A DNA stretch of 55,414 nucleotides from an uncultured Gammaproteobacteria bacterium (lineage in GTDB: Bacteria; Pseudomonadota; Gammaproteobacteria; PS1; Pseudothioglobaceae). The stretch is from the NCBI GenBank assembly GCA_913020715.1, contig CAJVZH010000012.1, forward strand, positions 1 through 55,414, written 5' to 3'. Positions 7,680 through 16,927 of this stretch are shown here, piece after piece (position 1 is the stretch's first letter; every line of letters begins with the position of its first letter). Below the pieces are notes generated by a model. It worked only from the letters and a program-made list of their open reading frames with translations, searched no databases and was not told the DNA's origin. A program made the position numbers and the translations under genes.

Positions 7680-10214
7680 ATGAGTTATTTAAATTATTTA
7701 ACTGAACGCCCTAAGTTATTACAGTTTGGCCTTATCTTAATTGTTTTCTTTCTGCTAGTCTCAATGACTGGAGAGTATCACGATTTAATGATTGAGCGCG
7801 ATAGTTTCGCTAAAGCCGTTAAAAAAGGACATATTGAGGATTCAGTTGGTTTTGTTGAGTCAATTAGAATGATCTTTAGTTGGCAGCTACCACCTCAATT
7901 GGTAAGGGTGCCTGAAATACCATTTTGGACTCCTGCTGTAAGCACTTCTTTTGTATATTGGCTAGTTGCTATCGTGGCGTCTACTGCTCTTTTGTACAGT
8001 AGCTATACTAGGTCAAGTGATCAAAGAAATTGGTTTGCAAATAATTGGGGGCAGTTTTTCTCTAAAGGTTTTTTTGGTATTTTGATAGGTTTGATTCTTG
8101 CTCCAACACTGGCTTATTGGTTGTTCTCTGACGAAATTACCACCACCACTTTTTGGGAGCTCCCAGGTCTCATTCATGAGCTTGGCCAATTTCTGATGTT
8201 TGACTTTTTGTTGGTTGATCATTGGAATGCAAGAGGTCAGAAATACGATGAATGGGCTTTAGTAAGAGTTATCACTAGATCGCTCGCCGACGGCCTTCAG
8301 TTCCTGATAACTTTCCTTCGTGAAATCATGATGGGCGGTTTTAAGACAATCGTTAATGTAGCCGCCTGGTTCTCCGATACCGGTAGTGGTTGGGACTGGA
8401 TGGGCAAGCACAAGGGGAGCTGGTATGCAAGCATTCCTGCATTGCCTTGGACGGTTCTTACTGCCGGCTCGTTTCTGTTGGGCTACAGACTTAAGGGCTT
8501 CGGTCTTTCAATGTTGGCGGGCTTTGGTTGTTTTTACTTGCTAATCTTTGGCCAGTGGGAGCCAGCGATGGAAACGCTGTCGTTCATTCTTATTGCTGCA
8601 CCAATTTCAGGTATTTTGGGTGTTATTTGGGGTGTCTTGGCTTACAAGAGCAAAGGGGTTGAAAAAGCGATAACGCCTTTGTTAAATGTTGCGCAAACAA
8701 TGCCACACTTCTCTTACTTGGTGCCTGTAATCGTGTTCTTTGGCTTGGGCGACCATGCGGGTGCTATTGCGACAATCATTTTTGCCACACCGCCAATGGT
8801 TCGTCTGACACTTTTGGGCCTTAAAAAGGTTTCACCAGAGGTTTTAGAGGCTGGTCAAATGAGTGGTTGTACTAATTTCCAGTTATTGTTCAAAGTTCTA
8901 ATTCCAACAGCCCGATACGATATCTTAATTGGCGTTAACCAGGTAATAATGCAGTGTTTGGCAATGGCTGTTATTGCATCACTAATTGGTGCCAAGGGAC
9001 TTGGCTTTAACCTTCTCTTGGCTCTAAACCAACTTAGGATTGGCCAAGCTCTAGAGTTGGGTGTATGTATTGTTGTTATTGCCGTAGTCTTGGACAGGTT
9101 ATCTCTTGCTTGGGCAAATAAACAAAAAGATTATTTTGCCGACTTGAGTTTTGTTGAACGTCACAAAACAGGCTTTCTTTTTGCGGCCATCTTCTTTTTT
9201 GCTTGCCTTTTGGCTTGGGTCGGTCAAGAAATGGTTGGTGGTACTTTCTTTGGCTTCCTTGATGGTGTGATCGATAGTATTCGCCTTGGTTTGGCGGGTG
9301 TTTTTGATATAACCATTCGCCCAATTAAGCACGGCGTTACAAACTATTTTTCTCTAGTCCCTCATAATATGGGCATTACTACCGAGCCATTTTGGCAGGG
9401 CGGCGTTAACTGGATGGTGAGTAACTGGACAACAGATATCAAAATATTCAACAAGTGGTTATTACAGGAAGTATTAATGCCAATGAAGGGAGGCTTCCTT
9501 GCAATGCCTGTTGTTGCAACCTTTGTCTTGTTTGCTGGTGTGAGTTATATTATTGGCGGTATTCGCTCAGCATTAGTAATCACTGGTTTCTTAACCTTTA
9601 TTGCTCTGACCGAGTGGTGGGAAAGGGCGCTAATTACAATGTACATGGCAACATTTGCAGTAGTTGTTTCAGTAATTCTTGGTACAATTGTTGGTGCAGT
9701 TGCGGTCCAGAATAAGCGTGCCACAAAATTTATTTTGCTAGTTTGTGATACCTTTCAAGTATTGCCATCGTTTATTTATTTGATTCCTGTAATCATGTTG
9801 TTTGGAATTAATGACACTGCCGTTTTGATTGCGGTGATGGTTTATGCGGTTATTCCGCCAACTCGCTACACGATTGAGGGTTTGCGCAGTGTCCCGGAAT
9901 CATTAGTTGATGCCGGTCATATGTCCGGTGCAACCAAGTTACAAAGAATGGTTAAGATTGAATTTCCATTGGCTTTCCCGCATATTATGCTGGGTGTTAA
10001 CCAGTGTGTCGCCTTTGCACTCTTCATGATCATTATCGGTGCCTTTATTGGTACCGATGATTTGGGTCAGTTTATCCTAGGTGCATTGTCACACAAAGAA
10101 GGTATTGGTGTTGGCTTGATGCTGGGTATTTGTGTGGCCTTTATTGGTCTTGCGGTTGATCATCTTATCCAGGTTTGGTCTAAGAAAAGAAAAGAGGAGT
10201 TAGGTATCGCTTAA
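7680..10214 (+). CDS. tmoV: Tandem-duplicated permease of TMAO/betaine ABC importer
   Basis: At 844 residues this is about three times a usual ProW permease. It contains two separate BPD-type transmembrane modules: an EAA loop of the form EAGQMSGCTNFQ near residue 390 and a second, DAGHMSGATKLQ, near residue 743, each followed by an INxxxP-like helix. About 90-300 residues of extra membrane and linker sequence precede each module. One polypeptide could therefore supply both membrane halves of the importer. It starts five bases after the ATPase gene and is translationally coupled to it. TMAO is the likely substrate from context, betaine the alternative. A strong hairpin terminator follows. Confidence 0.82.
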   Translation: MSYLNYLTERPKLLQFGLILIVFFLLVSMTGEYHDLMIERDSFAKAVKKGHIEDSVGFVESIRMIFSWQLPPQLVRVPEIPFWTPAVSTSFVYWLVAIVASTALLYSSYTRSSDQRNWFANNWGQFFSKGFFGILIGLILAPTLAYWLFSDEITTTTFWELPGLIHELGQFLMFDFLLVDHWNARGQKYDEWALVRVITRSLADGLQFLITFLREIMMGGFKTIVNVAAWFSDTGSGWDWMGKHKGSWYASIPALPWTVLTAGSFLLGYRLKGFGLSMLAGFGCFYLLIFGQWEPAMETLSFILIAAPISGILGVIWGVLAYKSKGVEKAITPLLNVAQTMPHFSYLVPVIVFFGLGDHAGAIATIIFATPPMVRLTLLGLKKVSPEVLEAGQMSGCTNFQLLFKVLIPTARYDILIGVNQVIMQCLAMAVIASLIGAKGLGFNLLLALNQLRIGQALELGVCIVVIAVVLDRLSLAWANKQKDYFADLSFVERHKTGFLFAAIFFFACLLAWVGQEMVGGTFFGFLDGVIDSIRLGLAGVFDITIRPIKHGVTNYFSLVPHNMGITTEPFWQGGVNWMVSNWTTDIKIFNKWLLQEVLMPMKGGFLAMPVVATFVLFAGVSYIIGGIRSALVITGFLTFIALTEWWERALITMYMATFAVVVSVILGTIVGAVAVQNKRATKFILLVCDTFQVLPSFIYLIPVIMLFGINDTAVLIAVMVYAVIPPTRYTIEGLRSVPESLVDAGHMSGATKLQRMVKIEFPLAFPHIMLGVNQCVAFALFMIIIGAFIGTDDLGQFILGALSHKEGIGVGLMLGICVAFIGLAVDHLIQVWSKKRKEELGIA

Positions 10215-10232
10215 CTTTTCTAAAGACTTAAA

Positions 10233-10265
10233 TAAACGTGGCGCATGTATCATGCGCCACGTTTA
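10233..10265. terminator. Bidirectional terminator between tmoV and the aldehyde dehydrogenase gene
   Basis: A perfect 15-bp stem (arms 10233-10247 and 10251-10265, core ACGTGGCGCATG) with a three-base loop lies between two converging genes and serves both. Confidence 0.85.
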
Positions 10266-10298
10266 ATTTTGAGCATTAAAAGGTTGTTAGAAAAGCCT

Positions 10299-11744
10299 CT
10301 AAAGCTTAATAGCTATATTTTTGGTGCGCACATAGTTGTATAGTGCTTCAACACCCTTTTCTCGGCCAAAACCTGACTTTCCAATACCACCAAAAGGCGT
10401 AGCCATTCCGCCTGCATACCACTCATTAACAAACACTTGACCGGCTTTTAAGGCGCTTGCTGTTTTATGGGCGAGTGAGAGGTTCTTGGTAAAAATACCA
10501 GCGACTAAGCCAAACTCTGTGTCGTTAGCAATGCGAATTGCCTCTTCACTGCTTTCAAAAGGGATAAGGCATAGCACAGGCCCAAAAATTTCTTCCTGGG
10601 CGATACGAGCTTTTGCTGGCACATTGGATAAGATTGTTGGCGCCATAAAGTTTCCACAGCCTTCTATTCGAGTTCCGCCTGTTGCAACAGTTATGCCCTC
10701 GTTTTTTGCTTGAGTAATTTTGACTTCAATCTCTTCTAATTGCTGCGCTGAAATAATTGGCGTTAAATCTGGATTCTCTAGGCCGTGTCCAATGGTTAAA
10801 TTTTCAGCAAGTTTAATGCAGCGCTCAAGCACTTCGTCATAACGCTCTTTGCAAACAAGGAGTCTTGACATAGCTGAGCATACTTGGCCAGCATTAAAGA
10901 AAATACCCCATTTAACACTGTCGACAACTTCTTCAATATCGGCATCTTTAAAAACGATACCTGCGGACTTGCCACCAAGCTCCATTAGTGACGGCACAAC
11001 TTCGTTGGCTGCTGATTTTAAAATAGCTTGTCCCGTAGGAACTGATCCGGTAAACACTATTTGGTCAATGTCCTTGGAAGCGACGAGTTTGGCGCCTAAA
11101 TCTGCACCCACCCCATTAAGAATGGATACTACGCCTTTTGGCACACCGGCTCGCTCGATTGCAAGACCCAGTGAGGCCAATGCTAGTGGATCGAGTTCAG
11201 GCGATTTGATAATAACTGAATTTCCTGCAGCAAGTGCAGGAGCTAGTGAGCGCGCTGCAAGTGAGACAGGGAAGTTCCAAGGTACAATTTGCGCAGAAAT
11301 TCCATACGCCTCATAAACTGTATAGTCAATGTAATCGGGGCCTAATGGGATCGATTTGCCTTCAATTTTGTCTGCCAGGCCGCCGTAATAATCAAAGTAA
11401 TCTGCAGCTTCAATAAATTCGGCTTTGGCGTCGCTGAGTGTTTTTCCGCTTTCTTTGCATAATAGCTCACCACCCTCGTCAACAAGCTTTCGAATTTCGA
11501 CGGCAATATTTGTCAGCAGTTTGGCTCGTTCCACCGGCTTCAAGTCTTTTATTGCGCCAGACTCAAAACTTTGTCTTGCGCCCAGTAATGCTTGAGAGAG
11601 ACTCTTGCCTGATGCAAGTGCACAATAGGCAATGACTTCACCCGTTGCAGGGTCTTCAACAGCAATGCTTTGATTGTTGTCACCGCCTTGCCATTCGCCA
11701 GCAACAAAGTTCAGGGCGGTGTTGTTGTCAAAAAATGATTTCAT
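10299..11744 (-). CDS. NAD(P)-dependent aldehyde dehydrogenase
   Basis: This 481-residue protein has the full aldehyde dehydrogenase pattern: the PWNFP segment near residue 158, the FTGSVPTGQ nucleotide loop, the general base Glu in MELGGKS near 254 and the catalytic Cys in NAGQVCSA near 288. It oxidises an aldehyde to an acid with NAD(P)+. It lies three bases after a Rieske oxygenase gene and is co-transcribed with it, so the substrate is probably that oxygenase's aldehyde product: malic semialdehyde if the Rieske enzyme cleaves carnitine, betaine aldehyde if it hydroxylates choline, or formaldehyde-related products. The sequence alone cannot choose among these. Confidence 0.85.
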   Translation of the reverse strand: MKSFFDNNTALNFVAGEWQGGDNNQSIAVEDPATGEVIAYCALASGKSLSQALLGARQSFESGAIKDLKPVERAKLLTNIAVEIRKLVDEGGELLCKESGKTLSDAKAEFIEAADYFDYYGGLADKIEGKSIPLGPDYIDYTVYEAYGISAQIVPWNFPVSLAARSLAPALAAGNSVIIKSPELDPLALASLGLAIERAGVPKGVVSILNGVGADLGAKLVASKDIDQIVFTGSVPTGQAILKSAANEVVPSLMELGGKSAGIVFKDADIEEVVDSVKWGIFFNAGQVCSAMSRLLVCKERYDEVLERCIKLAENLTIGHGLENPDLTPIISAQQLEEIEVKITQAKNEGITVATGGTRIEGCGNFMAPTILSNVPAKARIAQEEIFGPVLCLIPFESSEEAIRIANDTEFGLVAGIFTKNLSLAHKTASALKAGQVFVNEWYAGGMATPFGGIGKSGFGREKGVEALYNYVRTKNIAIKL

Positions 11745-11747
11745 GAT

Positions 11748-12938
11748 TTAAGCCTTTCTGTAGTTGTTGACTTTGTTGGCAACCCATTGATGAAATATGT
11801 GGGTAGGGCCGTCCATTACTGGTGAAAATTTACCACCGTCAAATTTTAACCCATGTCTGCCTTTTTGCATGCCTTGGACAACACCGACATCTTCCATGAA
11901 TACTGTCCTCCAAAAGCGAGCGTTGGAATTCATCAGGGCGCCCAACTTTTGCATTTCTTCAATTGGCTTAGTGTAGTATATTGAAACGTGCTCAATGGTT
12001 TTACTTGTTCCCACGGGTTCGAGAATAATACTAAACACATGATCTCGATGAACACCCATTAGTAAGTTGGGGTATACGCAAATGTACTCACTGCCGGTAT
12101 CCCACTTTTCACTTAAGCCTTCAAAGTCAGGAAAAACATCACCATTCTCCGTTTTTAGTTGTTGGTAGACAAGAGAGCCTTGGCCAGAGAAATTCCCCGG
12201 TTCTTCAATATGATAGTGATCTTCAATTTTGGAGGTGATATTAAGCTCTGGGTGGACAAAGGGTAAGTGGTAACTTTCGGCGTAGTTTTCAACGGCTAGC
12301 TTCCAGTTGGTGTCAACTTCAAGGGTGAAATAAGCGCCAGCACCACCGTGATAAACTGGTTTTTCAAACTCTTTCCAGCGAGTTATTAATTTTGCAGCAT
12401 AATCGACAAATTCTGCTGCATTCTCATTGATGTTGACAAAAATTACATCCTGCCAGACATAAGAGCGAATTTTGAATAGGGCAAGTTCTGAAGGGTCAAC
12501 TGCTTCATGGGTATTACACTCTACACCACCCACCATAGGCGTTGCCAACATGTCACCATTCAGTTCGTAGCACCAAGAGTGGTACGGACAACGTATGGCA
12601 CCGATGATTTTGGTTGGTTCATCCACTAAAATCATGCCGCGATGACGACACGTGTTTTGAAAGACGTTGACATTGCCATCATTATCACGCACCATTAAAA
12701 GTGGTATGTCGACAAAGTTAATGGGTTTGGCGTCTCCCGCTTCAGGGATGTCTTTAGCAAAACCAATGGCCGACCAGTTGTTGAACAAAATGGCTTGTTT
12801 TTCTTCTTCAAATACACTATCACTGATGTAATGTTCGTTTGGCAGGCCCCTTGCCGACTCGATTGGATTAAGGGTGGCGTCAATATTAGTTAGCGGTATT
12901 TCAGACATAGAAAAATTGCCGAATAAAAAAAACGACAT
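11748..12938 (-). CDS. Rieske non-heme iron oxygenase, likely quaternary-amine monooxygenase/demethylase
   Basis: The 396-residue protein has a Rieske [2Fe-2S] site C97-x-H99 ... C117-x2-H120 and a mononuclear iron site E-N-Y-A-E221-S-Y-H224-x4-H229. The residue that bridges the two metals is Glu rather than the Asp of ring-hydroxylating dioxygenases, as in enzymes acting on quaternary amines (carnitine monooxygenase CntA, betaine demethylase GbcA, choline monooxygenase). The reductase partner is not in the window. A second ATG at 12908 (MSEIPLTN) may be the true start, because the first ten residues are hydrophobic filler without a good ribosome-binding site. The LysR-Rieske-aldehyde dehydrogenase set resembles carnitine loci of Acinetobacter, and TMA from carnitine would feed the TMAO genes next door. 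That substrate is an inference. Confidence 0.8.
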   Translation of the reverse strand: MSFFLFGNFSMSEIPLTNIDATLNPIESARGLPNEHYISDSVFEEEKQAILFNNWSAIGFAKDIPEAGDAKPINFVDIPLLMVRDNDGNVNVFQNTCRHRGMILVDEPTKIIGAIRCPYHSWCYELNGDMLATPMVGGVECNTHEAVDPSELALFKIRSYVWQDVIFVNINENAAEFVDYAAKLITRWKEFEKPVYHGGAGAYFTLEVDTNWKLAVENYAESYHLPFVHPELNITSKIEDHYHIEEPGNFSGQGSLVYQQLKTENGDVFPDFEGLSEKWDTGSEYICVYPNLLMGVHRDHVFSIILEPVGTSKTIEHVSIYYTKPIEEMQKLGALMNSNARFWRTVFMEDVGVVQGMQKGRHGLKFDGGKFSPVMDGPTHIFHQWVANKVNNYRKA

Positions 12939-13025
12939 GATACAATTAAGTCGAAATAAACACTGCCAATTAATTTCCTCAAAAAAATTGAAATTAATTC
13001 AAGGAAGGTTTTGTTAGTTGACTGC

Positions 13026-13916
13026 CTAGGGTTTGGCGAGGAGGAAGTCTCTTAGCGCCTTAACATTTTCAGGCAGTAATTCTTCTTTTTCACTCATGAT
13101 ATAAATGGCAGAAGGTGCTGGAATGGCGGTGTCTCCCAAGATTACCAATTCACCGCTATCAATTTTTGGCTTAACCAAGTGCTTCCAGCCAAGAACAATA
13201 CCGGTGCCGTCACTTGCCGCTTGCAAGGCGATCATGTAGTTATTGACGTGGGTGCCGTGCGAAATTTTTCCTTTATAGCCTAGTGCGTTAAACCAAGAAA
13301 ACCAATTCGACCAGTTTTTATCTTTCGCCCTTAAGTGAATAAGAGGAAGTTGAGCCAGCCCTTCAATGCTTGGATTTGGATTTTCTTTGGCAAATTTAGG
13401 GCTGCAAACAGGCACTAATTCGTCGTGGAACAGGGTGTGCTTTTGGTTTGATTCATTTTCAACAAAGCCGTAGCAAATTTTCAAATCAACAGCTATGCCT
13501 TGAGAGTTTGGATTGTCGGTAACGTGTTGGTTAACTGGAATTTCTGGATGTTCGCGCCAAAATTGCGATAAACGCGGTGTTAGCCACAAGCCAGAAACAG
13601 CTGTTGTTGCGCTGATAGTGACCTCTTGATCATTAGCCGACCTTCTAAGGTTGGCCAATGTGGAGGAGATGGCAGAAAAACTGGACTGGAGTACGGCAAA
13701 TAATGACTCACCGTGGTCGGTAAGATTGTTGCCATGGTGTTTTCTGTCAAAGAGTGAGAGTCCTAGTTCGGTTTCAAGAAACTTGATTTGATGACTGACT
13801 GCACCGGGGGTAACTCCTAGTTCTTCGGCGGCGCCTTTAAAGCTTCGGTGACGTGCTGCTGTTTCGAAAGTTGCCAAAGAGGTCAACGGCGGTAATTTAT
13901 AGTATCTGCGTGACAT
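13026..13916 (-). CDS. LysR-family transcriptional regulator (GcvA-like)
   Basis: This 296-residue protein has an N-terminal winged helix-turn-helix (about residues 8-65, with SFKGAAEELGVTPGAVSHQIKFLE arranged as in GcvA, AmpR and TrpI regulators) and a C-terminal ligand-binding domain (about 92-290). It is the first gene of the minus-strand set and lies 87 bases before the Rieske oxygenase. It probably controls that operon and perhaps the divergent FAD-oxidoreductase/sox operon across the 387-base gap. The inducer is likely a methylated amine or its breakdown product, inferred from neighbours only. Confidence 0.88.
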   Translation of the reverse strand: MSRRYYKLPPLTSLATFETAARHRSFKGAAEELGVTPGAVSHQIKFLETELGLSLFDRKHHGNNLTDHGESLFAVLQSSFSAISSTLANLRRSANDQEVTISATTAVSGLWLTPRLSQFWREHPEIPVNQHVTDNPNSQGIAVDLKICYGFVENESNQKHTLFHDELVPVCSPKFAKENPNPSIEGLAQLPLIHLRAKDKNWSNWFSWFNALGYKGKISHGTHVNNYMIALQAASDGTGIVLGWKHLVKPKIDSGELVILGDTAIPAPSAIYIMSEKEELLPENVKALRDFLLAKP

Positions 13917-14303
13917 GATCTCTACCTATAATGTTGAATACAAGTATACTTGCTTTTTGTTTTAATTGCTAGCTATATTGCTTTTGGCGGCTATACTTTC
14001 CCTCGCAATAACAGGGCTGTGATCTTATATTCTGCTTTAAAACGGCTTTTTCAACAATGACGACCAAGTCAATATTTGAGCTTTTGTTAATATAATATGA
14101 ATTCAACAGAAAGAGAGGTAAGTGAATTTTCTGCTAATGATTTCATCTCAGTGTGAATATTTTTAGAGTCCAGTACTTTCATTTACAAGATAATAGTGCT
14201 ATTAAAATTTTCATAAGTTTAACTTAATAGATTTAGTAAGGTTTTACTAGGTCTTAGTATTTTTTTTATTTTTTCAACTAACCAATCCAACAGGAGAAAT
14301 AGT
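13917..14303. promoter_or_regulatory. 387-base divergent control region (LysR gene / FAD-sox operon)
   Basis: AT-rich gap with no gene. It must contain the promoters of the minus-strand lysR set and of the plus-strand oxidoreductase operon. A TATAAT at 14091-14096 is a possible -10 element for the plus strand, but no good -35 is seen at the right distance. The ribosome-binding site AGGAG at 14292 decides the start of the plus-strand gene. A 12-bp palindrome lies near the lysR end. Confidence 0.5.
13941..13952. promoter_or_regulatory. Palindrome CAAGTATACTTG, candidate operator
   Basis: A perfect 12-bp palindrome begins 25 bases upstream of the lysR start codon. Position and symmetry suit an autoregulatory site, though LysR sites usually have a T-N11-A core, which this does not show. 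Confidence 0.35.
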
Positions 14304-15650
14304 ATGTCATTACCAAGTCAAGCCGAATACGTTATCATCGGTGCCGGTATCCACGGTTTATCAACAGCATGGCGTTTAGCCGAAAATTTAACGGCAGCAG
14401 GCGAAAGCATTGATGGTCGTATCGTTATTATTGACAAAGCTGGCGAGATTGCAGCGGGTGCTACAGGTATCGCTTGTGGTGTTGTTCGTAACAACTACTT
14501 CCAACCAGCAATGCGTAAATTAATGGCGCATTCAGTAAGTGTTTGGGAAAGCGATCCAGAGGCGTTCAGCTACCACGCAAACGGCTACATGCAAATTTCT
14601 TGTGAAAGCATGCGTGAAGACGTAAAGCAAATTCACAAAGAGCAACAAGCCATCGGTTACGAAAGTGTTTTCATTGAAGGTGAAGAAGAGTCACGTGAAT
14701 ACATGCTTAACATGTTTGATGACTGGCAAGCGCAAGGCATTACTTCGGTTCTTCATGAGAAGCCAGGTGGTTATGCAAACAACGTCAAAGCAATGGAAGG
14801 CCTTTCTAAGAAAGTTCTTGCGCTGGGCGTAACTATTGTTCTTGACACTGAAGTAACAGGTTTTGTTTCTGCAGGCGAGGGTCAAAAAGTGACAGCAGTT
14901 GAGACAAGCAATGGCACAATCGCATGTGATAAATTAGTTATCGGTGCAGGTCCATGGGTTCGTGACTTCTGGACAATGCTTGGCCTACCTTCACAAATTG
15001 AGCTAAAAGACTTAGACGGTAACGTTCATGAAAACGTTGACATGTGGGTTTTCTGGCAGCTTGAAGAAGGTGTTCTTGAAATTCCACCTGAAACTTTAGT
15101 TACTAACGACGGTAAAGTTCCACCAGTATTGCACGTTGATACTGATGCGCCTTTGTACTCGACTGTTGATGGTTCATTGATTACTGATCAATTATGGGGT
15201 ATTTACTACAAGCCGGATTGGGGCTTTGGTGGCATTCAAGGTGGCGCAGCCCCTTGGAAAGTTCCTACGCCAGTAGACGAAGTAGCAATCGACCCTTACG
15301 GTCCAGCAAGCACAGAATTTGTTGCCTCTAAAGAATTCCCTGAAATGTGGGTTTCTGCACTAGCGCATTGTCATAAGCGTTTCGAAGGCACAATGGACAG
15401 TTACCATAAAGAGGCTTCAGGCGGTATTGGTTGTATGACTGCTGACAGCTTCCCAGTTGTTGATACTTATAACGAAAACGTAACAATTATTGCTGACTCT
15501 AACCATGGCTATAAAATGCTAGGTGTTGGTTGTTTAGTTGCTGAAGAATTGTTGGGCGAGAAGCAAGAGCTTCTTGAGCCATTCAGATTCTCTCGCTTTA
15601 AAGAGGGTAAATTACACCCAGTATCAAACAGCCCTTATCCTTGGAGTTAA
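14304..15650 (+). CDS. FAD-dependent oxidoreductase (DAO family), amine-oxidising
   Basis: This 448-residue flavoprotein opens with a dinucleotide-binding fold (YVIIGAGIHGLSTAWRLAE, residues 10-28) and closes with the glycine-rich segment around the FAD ribityl chain (DSNHGYKMLGVGCLVAEELL) of the D-amino-acid oxidase/SoxB family. It has no GcvT domain. The next gene, a SoxB paralogue, begins three bases downstream, so both are made together. It probably oxidises an N-methylated amine such as dimethylglycine, handing formaldehyde to the downstream complex. Low similarity to the neighbouring SoxB and a longer mid-section argue against simple duplication. The ATG is preceded by AGGAG. The substrate is unproven. 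Confidence 0.8.
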   Translation: MSLPSQAEYVIIGAGIHGLSTAWRLAENLTAAGESIDGRIVIIDKAGEIAAGATGIACGVVRNNYFQPAMRKLMAHSVSVWESDPEAFSYHANGYMQISCESMREDVKQIHKEQQAIGYESVFIEGEEESREYMLNMFDDWQAQGITSVLHEKPGGYANNVKAMEGLSKKVLALGVTIVLDTEVTGFVSAGEGQKVTAVETSNGTIACDKLVIGAGPWVRDFWTMLGLPSQIELKDLDGNVHENVDMWVFWQLEEGVLEIPPETLVTNDGKVPPVLHVDTDAPLYSTVDGSLITDQLWGIYYKPDWGFGGIQGGAAPWKVPTPVDEVAIDPYGPASTEFVASKEFPEMWVSALAHCHKRFEGTMDSYHKEASGGIGCMTADSFPVVDTYNENVTIIADSNHGYKMLGVGCLVAEELLGEKQELLEPFRFSRFKEGKLHPVSNSPYPWS

Positions 15651-15653
15651 ACT

Positions 15654-16916
15654 GTGAGCAAGACAAAGTATTCTGCCTTCAAAGTCTTGAAAGAGGCTTT
15701 GACGGGGCACAAAGGTTGGGAGCCTGCTTGGCGTGATGCTGAGCCTAAGGCTGACGGCTATGACGTTATTATTGTAGGTGGTGGTGGCCATGGTTTGGCG
15801 ACCGCTTATTATTTGGCAAAAAATCACGGTATTACTAATATAGCCGTACTTGAAAAAGGCTGGATTGGTGGCGGTAATGTTGGTAGAAATACCACCATTA
15901 TTCGTTCAAACTACCTTTTGCCAGGTAACGAGCCTTTTTACGAGATGTCTATGCAGTTGTGGGAGAATCTTGAACAAGATTTGAACTACAACGCAATGGT
16001 ATCTCAACGTGGAATTATGAACTTAATTCACTCGGATGCTCAACGTGACGCCTTTATGCGTCGTGGTAACGCAATGTTATTTGCGGATGCCGGTTGTGAG
16101 TACTTGAACAAAAAAGAAGTTAAGGAAAGATACCCTTTCCTTGATATGGACAATGCTCGCTTCCCAATTCAGGGTGCGTTAGCACAACCTCGTGGTGGTA
16201 CGGTTCGTCACGATGCCGTAGCTTGGGGTTATGCTCGTGGTGCGAGTGATCTTGGTGTTGATATTATCCAAAACTGTGAAGTTACTGGTTTTAATATCGA
16301 GAACGGCAAGTGTCTAGGTGTTCAAACAACAAAAGGCGATATTAAAGCTGGCCGTGTTGGTGTTTGTGTTGCTGGTTCGTCAAGTCGCGTAATGGCTAAA
16401 GCGGGTATTAACTTGCCAATCGAATCTCATGTATTGCAAGCATTCGTAACTGAAGGCCTTAAGCCTGTTATGGACAACGTTATAACATTTGGCGCGGGTC
16501 ACTTCTACTGTTCACAGTCTGACAAAGGCGGCCTCGTCTTTGGCGGTGATATCGATGCATACAACACTTATGCGCAACGTGGTAACTTACCTGTTGTGGA
16601 AGATGTGTGTTCTGGCGGTATGGCGATTATGCCTATGGTTGGTCGTGTTAGATTGTTGCGTATGTGGGGCGGTATCATGGACATGTCTATGGACGGCTCA
16701 CCGTTTATTGACAAGACTGACGTTCAAGAATTGTTCTTTAATGGCGGCTGGTGTTATGGCGGCTTTAAGGCAACACCTGCCAGTGGTTATTGTTATGCGC
16801 ATTTATTGGCAACCGACGAGCCTCATGAAGTTGCAACAGCTTTCCGTCTAGATCGCTTCAGACGCGGCGAAATGATTGATGAGAAGGGTGTTGGCGCACA
16901 ACCCAACCTACATTAG
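15654..16916 (+). CDS. soxB: Sarcosine oxidase / N-methylglutamate dehydrogenase beta subunit
   Basis: The 420-residue protein has an FAD-binding fold (VIIVGGGGHGLATAYYLA, about residues 40-57) and the motif GGTVRHDAVAWG with H186 in the place of the His that holds FMN covalently in heterotetrameric sarcosine oxidase. It is the catalytic amine-oxidising subunit of a SoxBDAG-type complex, which either oxidises sarcosine to glycine or, as MgdA, N-methylglutamate to glutamate. The two enzymes cannot be told apart by sequence at this level. The mgs genes at the left end and the betaine-type genes nearby leave both possible. The start is GTG, three bases after the preceding stop. Confidence 0.82.
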   Translation: MSKTKYSAFKVLKEALTGHKGWEPAWRDAEPKADGYDVIIVGGGGHGLATAYYLAKNHGITNIAVLEKGWIGGGNVGRNTTIIRSNYLLPGNEPFYEMSMQLWENLEQDLNYNAMVSQRGIMNLIHSDAQRDAFMRRGNAMLFADAGCEYLNKKEVKERYPFLDMDNARFPIQGALAQPRGGTVRHDAVAWGYARGASDLGVDIIQNCEVTGFNIENGKCLGVQTTKGDIKAGRVGVCVAGSSSRVMAKAGINLPIESHVLQAFVTEGLKPVMDNVITFGAGHFYCSQSDKGGLVFGGDIDAYNTYAQRGNLPVVEDVCSGGMAIMPMVGRVRLLRMWGGIMDMSMDGSPFIDKTDVQELFFNGGWCYGGFKATPASGYCYAHLLATDEPHEVATAFRLDRFRRGEMIDEKGVGAQPNLH

Positions 16917-16927
16917 AGGATAAGACT

